A DNA stretch of 6,808 nt from an uncultured Lachnospiraceae bacterium (GTDB lineage: Bacteria; Bacillota; Clostridia; Lachnospirales; Lachnospiraceae), in contig CAJORC010000259.1 of assembly GCA_905236615.1 (NCBI GenBank), positions 1-6,808 on the forward strand. The letters run 5' to 3'. The notes under the pieces are model-generated. The model did not search any database, was not told the DNA's origin, and saw nothing but the letters and a program-made list of their open reading frames with translations. Below, piece by piece: positions 1 to 5,813 of this stretch. Each line of letters starts with the position of its first letter. Position 1 is the stretch's first letter. A program made the translations under genes and the position numbers.

Positions 1-5
1 CTAAA

Positions 6-69
6 TGTTGCCGGATGTCCGTTTTTGTAACGCCGTTGCTCAAAGCTGACGCTTTGGCATCCGGCGACA
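6..69. repeat. Long-range inverted repeat in the non-coding start of the window
   Basis: The 12-base arms 6-17 and 58-69 pair with a single G-T wobble (core GCCGGATG against CATCCGGC). A second hairpin sits inside, CAAAGC (41-46) against GCTTTG (51-56) with loop TGAC. On the + strand the outer stem is followed by an A-run, not a T-run, so it does not look like a terminator for a gene reading rightwards. It could be the end of an upstream transcript, a structured RNA fragment or a dispersed repeat. I see no open reading frame in 1-294. Confidence 0.45.
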
Positions 70-109
70 AAAAAGGCTCCTGAATTAGTGATATATTTAT
101 CAACGTCCG

Positions 110-145
110 GTTATGACTTACGTAACTATTGATCAAACATGAGCT
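110..145 (+). promoter_or_regulatory. Two-part motif (copy A) upstream of the repressor promoter
   Basis: This stretch contains GTTATGACTTA (110-120) and ACATGAGCT (137-145). The same two words occur in the same order at 1469-1479 and 1490-1498, just before the GH13 gene. In this copy GTTAT (110-114) and GTAAC (122-126) also flank a 7-base gap, resembling the half-sites of the proposed operator at a different spacing. Function is unknown: a second regulator's site or the relic of a duplicated promoter region are both possible. Confidence 0.35.
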
Positions 146-175
146 TTGGTTAATAAAAAAACTAACATAAAACTA

Positions 176-204
176 TTGACAGGTAAATAGGTTATGCGTA
201 TAAC
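176..204 (+). promoter_or_regulatory. Promoter of the LacI-family repressor gene
   Basis: A perfect -35 box TTGACA (176-181), a 17-base spacer and a -10 box TATAAC (199-204, five of six to consensus) make a strong sigma-A type promoter. The predicted start of transcription is near 210-212, giving a leader of about 85 bases that begins just before the long hairpin at 220-275. The -10 box lies entirely within the palindromic operator at 191-204, so the gene is probably autorepressed. Confidence 0.8.
191..204. promoter_or_regulatory. Operator over the repressor's own -10 box
   Basis: GTTATGCGTATAAC is a near-perfect 14-base palindrome with a central CG step, the usual form for LacI-family operators. 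The same pattern, GTTAY-N4-RTAAC, recurs at 1378-1391 and 1434-1447 before the GH13 gene. Because it covers the -10 box, bound repressor would exclude RNA polymerase. Assignment to the adjacent repressor is inference from family behaviour and recurrence. Confidence 0.7.
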
Positions 205-219
205 TTTGAATAGAGGTAT

Positions 220-275
220 TTATAAAGTTACAATTCAGTTCCCAATTGGTTGGGAACTGAATTGTAACTTTATAA
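220..275 (+). promoter_or_regulatory. Perfect 25-bp hairpin in the repressor mRNA leader
   Basis: Arms 220-244 and 251-275 are exact reverse complements around a 6-base loop (ATTGGT, 245-250). No T-run follows, so this is not a standard intrinsic terminator; the G-rich ribosome binding site (278-287) starts three bases after it. The upper part CCCAATT (241-247) is also complementary to AATTGGG (274-280), which reaches into that site, so an alternative pairing is possible. Possible roles are an RNase III target, translational control, mRNA stability, or a DNA-level palindrome. The structure is seen directly; its role is not known. Confidence 0.75.
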
Positions 276-294
276 TTGGGATGGGGGTAAAAAA

Positions 295-1305
295 ATGGTA
301 AGAATTAAAGATATCGCAGAAAAATGCGGTGTAAGTACGGCGACTGTGTCGTATGTGATCCATGGGAGATACGAAAAGGTTTCAAAGGAAGTACGTGAGA
401 GGATCGAGGCAGAGATTGCGGAAAGCGGTTACATATCTAACCAGTCAGCTCTTTCGCTCGTCAGCAGAAGCTCAGGTCTCATCGGAGTTGTGGTAATGAA
501 CCACGGCGAAAACAAAAATATAATGGCAGATCCGTATTTCGGAGTATTATTTTCATATCTGGAAAAAGAATTCAGAAAAAAAGACAAATATATTCTTGTC
601 CTGCTCGATCAGACGCCGGAAGGGATAATAATGGATGCGAGGCGCTGGAACCTTGACGGACTTGTGCTCTGCAACCACTTAAAAGAAATGATGATCGAGA
701 TCAGCAGCCAGTATCTCAAGCCTGTGGTTACGATCGATGCTTCGTTTATCTATGAATACGATAAACTTGTGCAGATATTTATCGATGATTTTAACGGCGG
801 TTATATGATGGGCCAGTATTTCTATGATCTCGGCCACAGAAATGTTGCAATGCTCGATGACAGTGATCTTGAGGTGAACCGCCACAGATGGAGGGGGTTC
901 CGTCAGGCATACATGGAGAGGGGAATAGTCCTCGGAGAGGAAGTCCACTATATAATCGACATAAACAGCGAGAAATTTCAGGACGGACTTAAGAGGATCT
1001 ATCCGGATATAAAGAAACATACGGCTGTTTTCTGTGTTTCGGATAACTATGCACTTCAGCTTATAAATTATTTTTACAAAAAAGGAATAAAAATTCCGGA
1101 TGATATATCAATAGCGGGTTATGATGACATAGCATATTCGCAGTTTTCCACCCCGGAGCTCACAACGATCAGGCAGAATGTGGAAGAAAAGGCTGTGGTT
1201 GCGGTCAAGAGCATGATGAGGATGATAAACGGGAAGCATGTTGAGCATAATGTCAAGCTTCCTGTGGAACTTGTCGTAAGAAAATCGTGCAGAAGTTTGA
1301 TATAG
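295..1305 (+). CDS. LacI-family transcriptional repressor of the alpha-glucoside operon
   Basis: A 336-residue protein, the usual length for LacI/GalR repressors. The N-terminal helix-turn-helix spans about residues 3-24 (IKDIAEKCGVSTATVSYVI) and is followed by a hinge segment (46-58). The effector-binding domain, of the periplasmic-binding-protein fold, shows family landmarks: HRWRGF (197-202), AVFCVSDNYA (244-253), PDDISIAGYDD (268-278), STPELTTIRQ (285-294) and the C-terminal LPVELVVRKSC (322-332). The hinge is unusual: the common PNxxARxL reads SNQSALSL, with Ser for Pro and Leu for Arg, although the Leu that inserts into the centre of the operator is kept (Leu55). The ATG at 295 follows a G-rich ribosome binding site (GGGATGGGGG, 278-287). 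Its own promoter carries the same operator as the downstream operon, so it probably represses both and is released by an imported sugar or a breakdown product. The effector cannot be read from sequence. Confidence 0.93.
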   Translation: MVRIKDIAEKCGVSTATVSYVIHGRYEKVSKEVRERIEAEIAESGYISNQSALSLVSRSSGLIGVVVMNHGENKNIMADPYFGVLFSYLEKEFRKKDKYILVLLDQTPEGIIMDARRWNLDGLVLCNHLKEMMIEISSQYLKPVVTIDASFIYEYDKLVQIFIDDFNGGYMMGQYFYDLGHRNVAMLDDSDLEVNRHRWRGFRQAYMERGIVLGEEVHYIIDINSEKFQDGLKRIYPDIKKHTAVFCVSDNYALQLINYFYKKGIKIPDDISIAGYDDIAYSQFSTPELTTIRQNVEEKAVVAVKSMMRMINGKHVEHNVKLPVELVVRKSCRSLI

Positions 1306-1317
1306 ATTTATATCAAA
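1296..1317 (+). other. AT-rich stem-loop over the repressor stop codon
   Basis: TTTGATATA (1296-1304) pairs exactly with TATATCAAA (1309-1317) around a 4-base loop; the TAG stop is at 1303-1305. The stem has a single G-C pair and no T-run follows, so it would be a poor terminator. It may only weakly mark the 3' end, and read-through into the GH13 gene is possible. Confidence 0.4.
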
Positions 1318-1362
1318 TCTAATAATACTTGTGAATAATAGATAAATTCAGCGCCGATAATA

Positions 1363-1371
1363 TGTTACAAT
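1363..1371 (+). promoter_or_regulatory. Candidate operon promoter, extended -10
   Basis: TGTTACAAT matches the extended -10 form TG-N-TANAAT, with TACAAT at 1366-1371. No good -35 box is visible about 17 bases upstream, which extended -10 promoters can do without. The predicted start of transcription, about seven bases downstream, coincides with the first base of the operator at 1378-1391, a classic arrangement for repression. A competing candidate is the perfect -35 word TTGACA at 1394-1399. Confidence 0.5.
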
Positions 1372-1377
1372 TTGATA

Positions 1378-1391
1378 GTTATGTGCATAAC
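1378..1391. promoter_or_regulatory. Operator O1 of the operon
   Basis: GTTATGTGCATAAC has perfect 6-base inverted half-sites (GTTATG and CATAAC) around a TG centre. It differs from the repressor-promoter site (191-204) at only two central positions. It lies at the predicted start of the extended -10 promoter and directly before the alternative -35 box TTGACA, so it could block either promoter. Confidence 0.7.
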
Positions 1392-1393
1392 CT

Positions 1394-1422
1394 TTGACAT
1401 ATGACTCCGGCTGTATTAAGTT
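1394..1422 (+). promoter_or_regulatory. Alternative operon promoter with perfect -35, weak -10
   Basis: TTGACA at 1394-1399 matches the -35 consensus exactly, but the sequence 16-17 bases further on (TTAAGT or TAAGTT, 1416-1422) fits a -10 box poorly. If used, the promoter would be flanked by O1 upstream and by the tandem operator pair over its start. I rate it below the extended -10 candidate. Confidence 0.3.
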
Positions 1423-1447
1423 AAGTGCATAAGGTTACTCGTGTAAC
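1420..1447. promoter_or_regulatory. Tandem operator pair O2 (degenerate) and O3
   Basis: Two 14-base sites abut exactly. O2, GTTAAGTGCATAAG (1420-1433), deviates from the operator pattern at its 5th and last positions. O3, GTTACTCGTGTAAC (1434-1447), fits GTTAY-N4-RTAAC, and one further base on each side also pairs (GGTTAC and GTAACC). Centres lie 42 bp (O2) and 56 bp (O3) downstream of the O1 centre; 42 bp is about four helical turns, which would put O1 and O2 on the same DNA face. Confidence 0.55.
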
Positions 1448-1452
1448 CGAAA

Positions 1453-1462
1453 CGGATATCCG
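1453..1462. promoter_or_regulatory. Perfect 10-bp palindrome CGGATATCCG in the operon leader
   Basis: CGGATATCCG is an exact palindrome without a loop, so it is more plausible as a DNA site than as an RNA hairpin. It sits five bases after O3. A one-mismatch relative, CGGATGTCCG, occurs at 12-21 inside the inverted repeat at the left end of the window. No known regulator is assigned. Confidence 0.3.
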
Positions 1463-1468
1463 GGATTA

Positions 1469-1498
1469 GTTATGACTTATTCTGAGAATACATGAGCT
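1469..1498 (+). promoter_or_regulatory. Two-part motif (copy B) in the leader of the GH13 gene
   Basis: GTTATGACTTA (1469-1479) and ACATGAGCT (1490-1498) repeat the two words found upstream of the repressor promoter (110-120 and 137-145), in the same order but six bases closer together. This copy ends 13 bases before the ribosome binding site AGAGGTG (1512-1518). Confidence 0.35.
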
Positions 1499-1526
1499 GG
1501 ATTATATTATCAGAGGTGCAGTAAAG

Positions 1527-3188
1527 ATGGATAAAAAATGGTGGAAAGAAAGCGTTATATATCAGATATATCCGCGTTCTTTCTGTGATTCGAACGCAGA
1601 TGGGATTGGCGATCTCAATGGAATAAGAACTAAGCTGGATTATCTCCACGAACTTGGTATAAATGTCATATGGTTAAGTCCTGTATATAAATCACCAAAT
1701 GATGATAACGGATATGACATTTCGGATTATCAGGATATCATGGATGAGTTCGGAACGCTGGAAGATTTTGACAAACTTTTGAATGAGGCTCACGCACTGG
1801 GAATAAAGATCGTCATGGATCTGGTTGTAAACCATACATCCGACGAGCACCCATGGTTCATAGAAAGCAGATCCTCAAAATATAATGACAAGAGGAACTT
1901 CTATATCTGGCGGGAAGGAAAAGACGGCAAGGAACCGAACAACTGGGGCAGCTGCTTTTCCGGGTCGGCATGGGAGTATGATGAAAAAACGGAGATGTAT
2001 TATCTTCACTGCTTTTCAAAAAAGCAGCCTGACTTAAACTGGGACAATCCGAGAGTCAGGGATGAAGTATTCAGGATGATGACATGGTGGTGTGAAAAGG
2101 GAATTGACGGTTTCAGAATGGACGTCATTTCCATGATCTCCAAAGTTGAAGGTCTCCCGGACGGAAAAGTTGAAGGCAATTCGGAATACGGAAGTCTGGA
2201 AAACACGACAAACGGTCCGCATGTTCATGAATATCTTCAGGAAATGAACAAAAGAGTTCTTTCAAAATATGATCTCATCACGGTTGGGGAATGTGCAGGC
2301 GTAACCATAGAAGAAGCAAAGAAATACGCCTCACTTGACGGCAGAGAGCTTAACATGGTCTTCCAGTTTGAGCATGTCGGACTTGACTATGATGAAAACG
2401 GAAAATGGACAACAAAGAGATTTGACCTGAGGGAACTCAAGGCAAACTTGAGTAAATGGCAGAATGAACTTGAAGGCAAGGCATGGAATTCCTTATTCTG
2501 GGACAATCACGATCAGCCGAGAATAGTTTCAAGACTGGGTGATGAATCTCCTCTTTCGGCAAAGGCTATAGCTACGGTTCTTCATTTCATGAAGGGAACT
2601 CCTTATATATATCAGGGTGAAGAACTGGGAATGACAAACTGCAGATTCGGAAAGATAGAAAACTGCAGGGACATCGAGGAAATCAATGCATATAAAGATC
2701 TGGTCGGCAGCGGAAAGATGACCGCCGGGGAAATGATCGCCGGTATAGAGGCAAAGGGCAGGGACAATGCCAGAACTCCGATGCAGTGGGACAGTTCGGA
2801 AAATGCAGGCTTTACAAGCGGAAAACCCTGGATAATGGTAAATCCTAATTATAAGGAAATAAATGCTGAGGCAGAGTTACAGGATAAAAAGTCGGTTTTT
2901 CATTATTATAAGAAGCTTATAGCTTTAAGGCGCAGAAGTGAATGGTCAGATCTGATAGTTTACGGAAATTACAGTCTTTTGGATGAAGACAGCGGAGAGG
3001 TATTTTCATATATAAGAGAACTTGACGGCAGAAGGATTTTTGTACTCTGCAACCTTACAGATAAGGAGATAGAGTATAAATCCCGGTTTACTGAGTCGAA
3101 ATCGCTCCTGATCTCGAATTACGTTAATGCAGGTCTGAGAGACAGAATGACTCTTAAACCCTGGTTTGCAGCTGCGTGGGAACTTTAG
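1527..3188 (+). CDS. malL: Oligo-1,6-glucosidase (alpha-glucosidase, GH13 subfamily 31 type)
   Basis: A 553-residue retaining alpha-glucosidase that cuts glucose from the non-reducing end of short alpha-glucosides. There is no signal peptide, so it acts in the cytoplasm. The catalytic (beta/alpha)8 barrel shows all GH13 regions: DLVVNH (98-103), QPDLN (167-171), GFRMDV with nucleophile Asp199, VGE with acid/base Glu255, and NHD with Asp329. These three residues carry the same numbers as in Bacillus cereus oligo-1,6-glucosidase. Val200 directly after the nucleophile is the residue linked to alpha-1,6 rather than alpha-1,4 preference. A calcium-site loop (DSNADGIGD, 21-29), QGEELGM (363-369) and ARTPMQWD (415-422) follow, then a beta-sandwich C domain. 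The ATG is set by AGAGGTG at 1512-1518. First gene of the operon, supplied by the downstream transporter. Trehalose-6-phosphate hydrolase or a maltase are less likely alternatives; the subfamily call is firmer than the substrate. Confidence 0.92.
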   Translation: MDKKWWKESVIYQIYPRSFCDSNADGIGDLNGIRTKLDYLHELGINVIWLSPVYKSPNDDNGYDISDYQDIMDEFGTLEDFDKLLNEAHALGIKIVMDLVVNHTSDEHPWFIESRSSKYNDKRNFYIWREGKDGKEPNNWGSCFSGSAWEYDEKTEMYYLHCFSKKQPDLNWDNPRVRDEVFRMMTWWCEKGIDGFRMDVISMISKVEGLPDGKVEGNSEYGSLENTTNGPHVHEYLQEMNKRVLSKYDLITVGECAGVTIEEAKKYASLDGRELNMVFQFEHVGLDYDENGKWTTKRFDLRELKANLSKWQNELEGKAWNSLFWDNHDQPRIVSRLGDESPLSAKAIATVLHFMKGTPYIYQGEELGMTNCRFGKIENCRDIEEINAYKDLVGSGKMTAGEMIAGIEAKGRDNARTPMQWDSSENAGFTSGKPWIMVNPNYKEINAEAELQDKKSVFHYYKKLIALRRRSEWSDLIVYGNYSLLDEDSGEVFSYIRELDGRRIFVLCNLTDKEIEYKSRFTESKSLLISNYVNAGLRDRMTLKPWFAAAWEL

Positions 3189-3199
3189 TAAAAAAGTGA

Positions 3200-3234
3200 G
3201 TCCGGCAAAAAGTTTTTTCAAAAGAATGTCGGAC
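3200..3234 (+). other. Stem-loop after the GH13 gene
   Basis: GTCCGGC (3200-3206) pairs with GTCGGAC (3228-3234), seven pairs including one G-U, around an A- and T-rich loop. It lies 12 bases after the GH13 stop. No T-run follows the 3' arm, so transcription probably continues; it may be a processing or stability structure. Confidence 0.4.
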
Positions 3235-3261
3235 GTAACGGTAAATCATATTAGGTATCTG

Positions 3262-3276
3262 GAGCCTGTAGGGCTC
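3262..3276 (+). other. Short GC-rich stem-loop before the binding-protein gene
   Basis: GAGCC (3262-3266) pairs with GGCTC (3272-3276) across a 5-base loop, 20 bases before the AAGGTGAGG ribosome binding site (3297-3305). It could mark a processed 5' end of the binding-protein message. A stem of five pairs is weak evidence on its own. Confidence 0.3.
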
Positions 3277-3313
3277 TCAAATATACATTCATAAAGAAGG
3301 TGAGGTAGGTATT

Positions 3314-4657
3314 ATGAAGAGAAAATTAGTTGCAGCGGTCATGGCATGTCTGATGGCTTCAAGCCTTGTAGCATGTGGAAGCGGCTCCGGTGATGCAGGT
3401 AATGCAGGCGGATCTGAGGCAGCTGCTACCGGAAGTGAATCATCAGGCGGTGGCGCAGCAGCATCCGGCAAATCAATCCGTCTTGTAAACGGAAAGATCG
3501 AAGTAGATGCACAGTTAAAGAAGCTTGCCGAAATGTATGAAAAAGAGTCGGGCGTTCACGTTGAGATCGAGTCAATGGGAGGCGGTGTCGATATTCAGGG
3601 TGAGCTTAAGGGCTACTATCAGTCAGATAACATGCCTGACATCTTTGTATGCGGCGGCGCTACAGACTTCGCAAACTGGGACGGACTCCTTCAGGATATG
3701 AGCGACCAGGCATGGGTAAGTGATACAGATGCAGCTTATACTGATGGCAGCAGTGTTATCGGTTTCCCTTATACAACAGAAGCAGTAGGACTTGCTTATA
3801 ATGCAGACATTCTTGCAAAAGCAGATATCGATCCGAAGTCGATTACAGGTCCCGAATCAATGAAGAAAGCATTCGAGACACTTGATTCCAAGAAGGATGA
3901 GCTTGGCCTTACAGCAGTTATCGGTTATTATGCAGAGCCTGTAAACCTTTACTGGTCAACAGGTAACCACGTATTCGCAAACTATCTTGATGCCGGTCTT
4001 GCACGCGATGACACGAAATACATCGATATGCTGAATGACGGCGGAAAGATCGATGACGCAAGATTCGCTGATTTTGCATCAATGGTAGAGCTCTTTAACA
4101 AGTATTCAGATCCGGCACTTCTTGTTTCCGGAACTTATGATCAGCAGATCCTTAACTTTGCATCAGGCAAATATGCATTTGTAACTCAGGGTTCATGGAT
4201 CGGCGCAACAATGACAGGTGATGACGCAGATGCATATAAAGAGGCAGGAAGCTTCAAGTGCGGAATGATCCCTTATGCTTTCCAGGAAGGTATCGATACT
4301 ATTCTTACAAATTCACCTTCATGGTGGGCAGTTTACAAGGATGGCAACGTAGCAGATGCAGAAGCATTCCTTCAGTGGCTTACAACTGATCCGGCTCAGG
4401 AAGTACTTGTAAATGAAGCAGGATTTATCAGCCCTTACAAGTCATGCAAATATGTTGCTTCAGATCCGTTTGCACAGACAATTTCTGACTTCACGGCAGC
4501 AGGCAAGACATCAGCATGGCACTGGCTCAACATGAAAGAGGGTTATGCCCAGAACTATACAGGACAGGTATTTGCAGACTTTGCTTCAGGTTCTATGGAC
4601 AAAGACGCATTTATTTCAACATTTAAGCAGGTTACAGAATCAGCTTATGCACAGTAA
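3314..4657 (+). CDS. Sugar ABC transporter substrate-binding lipoprotein (family 1)
   Basis: A 447-residue extracellular binding protein tethered to the membrane. The N-terminus has a short basic segment (KRK), a hydrophobic core and a lipobox LVAC with Cys21 as the expected lipidated residue; residues 22-52 are a flexible Gly/Ser/Ala-rich linker. The mature domain fits the MalE-like carbohydrate-binding family: MPDIFVCGG (107-115), FPYTTEAVGLAYNADIL (151-167), the hallmark FASGKYAFVTQGSW (282-295), and a C-terminal segment with SPSWWAVYKDG (334-344) and DPAQEVLVNEAGF (359-371). Abundant aromatic residues (Trp122, Trp214, Trp295, Trp337-338, Trp402, Trp404) are suited to stacking on sugars, though which of them bind is not known. 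It lies between the GH13 enzyme and the two permeases and is flanked by stem-loops, consistent with higher expression than its neighbours. The ATG is supported by AAGGTGAGG at 3297-3305. The ligand is inferred from the enzyme to be a short alpha-glucan or isomalto-oligosaccharide. Confidence 0.92.
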   Translation: MKRKLVAAVMACLMASSLVACGSGSGDAGNAGGSEAAATGSESSGGGAAASGKSIRLVNGKIEVDAQLKKLAEMYEKESGVHVEIESMGGGVDIQGELKGYYQSDNMPDIFVCGGATDFANWDGLLQDMSDQAWVSDTDAAYTDGSSVIGFPYTTEAVGLAYNADILAKADIDPKSITGPESMKKAFETLDSKKDELGLTAVIGYYAEPVNLYWSTGNHVFANYLDAGLARDDTKYIDMLNDGGKIDDARFADFASMVELFNKYSDPALLVSGTYDQQILNFASGKYAFVTQGSWIGATMTGDDADAYKEAGSFKCGMIPYAFQEGIDTILTNSPSWWAVYKDGNVADAEAFLQWLTTDPAQEVLVNEAGFISPYKSCKYVASDPFAQTISDFTAAGKTSAWHWLNMKEGYAQNYTGQVFADFASGSMDKDAFISTFKQVTESAYAQ

Positions 4658-4671
4658 GTAAGCTAAAATCA

Positions 4672-4700
4672 GGGGACGGGACTTCGAAAGAACCGTCCCC
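4672..4700 (+). repeat. GC-rich hairpin after the binding-protein gene, REP-like
   Basis: GGGGACGG (4672-4679) pairs exactly with CCGTCCCC (4693-4700). Inside, CTT (4682-4684) can pair with AAG (4688-4690), separated from the outer stem by two mismatches. It begins 15 bases after the binding-protein stop and has no T-run. Its position matches the stem-loops found after malE-type genes, which protect the upstream message and reduce expression of the permeases. The compact palindrome also resembles a dispersed repeat; copy number cannot be judged from this window. Confidence 0.65.
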
Positions 4701-4748
4701 AATGTTTAATCAGCATTCCACTTGAATTAGGAAAGATGGGAGTTAATT

Positions 4749-5813
4749 ATGGAAAACGGCAAAGCCTCAAACACGGGATTATCCCTGATCTTGCTTTTAC
4801 TGGGAATAGCAGGCACACTGACAGCACTGATACTGGATTTCTCCGGGAGTAAGCTTTCGTTCAGGGGCGGTCTTCTGATCGCGGGAATTATAGTATTCTT
4901 CATTGGATTATATTTATTCCCCACCAAAAAACATCACAGGACGATCATAAATATCATTTTTCTCTTTCCACTGCTTTTTTGTTTTGTTGTTACGGTAATA
5001 ATTCCGTTCGGACTCGGACTTTTTTACTCGACAACTGACTGGAACGGAATAAAAATGACAGGTTTTGTAGGACTTGATAACTACACAGCCATGTTTAAGG
5101 AGAAAGAATTTCTCTGGTCCTTCTTACTTACGATCATGTTCGTAGTAGTGAATATGATTCTGGTCAACGTTATCGGACTTGCACTTGCAGTACTCTGCAC
5201 AAGTAAGATAAAGGCTGTCGGATTTTTCAGGGCAGCATATTTCATACCGAACCTCATCGGAGGTATCGTACTCGGATACATTTGGCAGTTCATTTTCAAT
5301 AACGTAGTTCTGAAATGGACTTTTGAAACATTCGGATACAACAGCTCTATGCTGTCGAAATATAATACAGGATTTATTGCGATAATAATGGTTTATATCT
5401 GGCAGTATGCGGGATATATCATGATGATCTACATAACAGGACTGACAACGGTTCCGTCTGATGTTATCGAGGCAGCGGCCATAGACGGGGCAACGGCAGT
5501 ACAGACATTTTTCCGTATTAAGCTCCCGATGATCGCATCGACCATAACGGTCTGCACATTCCTGACCCTTCAGTCGGCATTTAAGCAGTTCGATGTAAAC
5601 ATGGCTTTGACAAACGGTACGGGTTCAGTGAACTTTTTGGGCAAGTATTTATCAAACGGAACCCAGATGCTCGCACTGAACATTTACAATACGGCAATAA
5701 CCAAAAACAACTATGCAATGGGACAGGCTAAGGCAGTGCTCTTTTTCATCATCCTTTCCATTGTTTCGATAATCCAGGTTCGCATATCCAATAAGAGGGA
5801 GGTGGAAATGTAA
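4749..5813 (+). CDS. Sugar ABC transporter permease, MalF-type
   Basis: A 354-residue inner-membrane permease, one half of the translocation channel. The EAA loop that docks the ATPase is clear: EAAAIDGATAVQTFFRIKLP (241-260). The N-terminus adds two hydrophobic segments (about 11-29 and 41-57) before the usual first helix (about 66-93), so roughly eight membrane spans are expected; E. coli MalF also has eight, but the large periplasmic loop of that protein is absent. Further spans lie near 122-150, 156-183, 206-230, 262-280 and 326-346. The ATG follows GGGAG (4738-4742), six bases upstream. It is the partner of the next gene, whose start overlaps its stop. No nucleotide-binding subunit is encoded nearby, so it must use an ATPase from elsewhere in the genome. 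The family call is firm; the transported sugar is inferred from context. Confidence 0.92.
   Translation: MENGKASNTGLSLILLLLGIAGTLTALILDFSGSKLSFRGGLLIAGIIVFFIGLYLFPTKKHHRTIINIIFLFPLLFCFVVTVIIPFGLGLFYSTTDWNGIKMTGFVGLDNYTAMFKEKEFLWSFLLTIMFVVVNMILVNVIGLALAVLCTSKIKAVGFFRAAYFIPNLIGGIVLGYIWQFIFNNVVLKWTFETFGYNSSMLSKYNTGFIAIIMVYIWQYAGYIMMIYITGLTTVPSDVIEAAAIDGATAVQTFFRIKLPMIASTITVCTFLTLQSAFKQFDVNMALTNGTGSVNFLGKYLSNGTQMLALNIYNTAITKNNYAMGQAKAVLFFIILSIVSIIQVRISNKREVEM

Noticed and set aside
110..126. A further copy of the repressor operator (GTTAT...GTAAC)
   Set aside because: The half-sites are separated by seven bases instead of four, which would put them on different helical faces. It is kept only as part of the two-part motif.
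679..1020. Open frame of 113 codons on the - strand inside the repressor gene
   Set aside because: It lies wholly within a well-supported gene, has no recognisable domain and reads as antisense shadow sequence.
1442..1455. Possible catabolite-responsive element (TGTAACCGAAACGG)
   Set aside because: The left half fits TGWAANCG but the right half has four mismatches. The sequence is better explained by operator O3 overlapping its start.
1527..3188. Sucrose isomerase or trehalose-6-phosphate hydrolase
   Set aside because: The sequence around Asp329 lacks the RLDRD motif of sucrose isomerases. The close match to oligo-1,6-glucosidase across 255-332 and the partner ABC importer, rather than a PTS transporter, argue against a phosphosugar substrate.
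4672..4700. Terminator between the binding-protein and permease genes
   Set aside because: The stem is strong but AATGTTTAAT follows instead of a T-run, and the permeases clearly belong to the same transport system.
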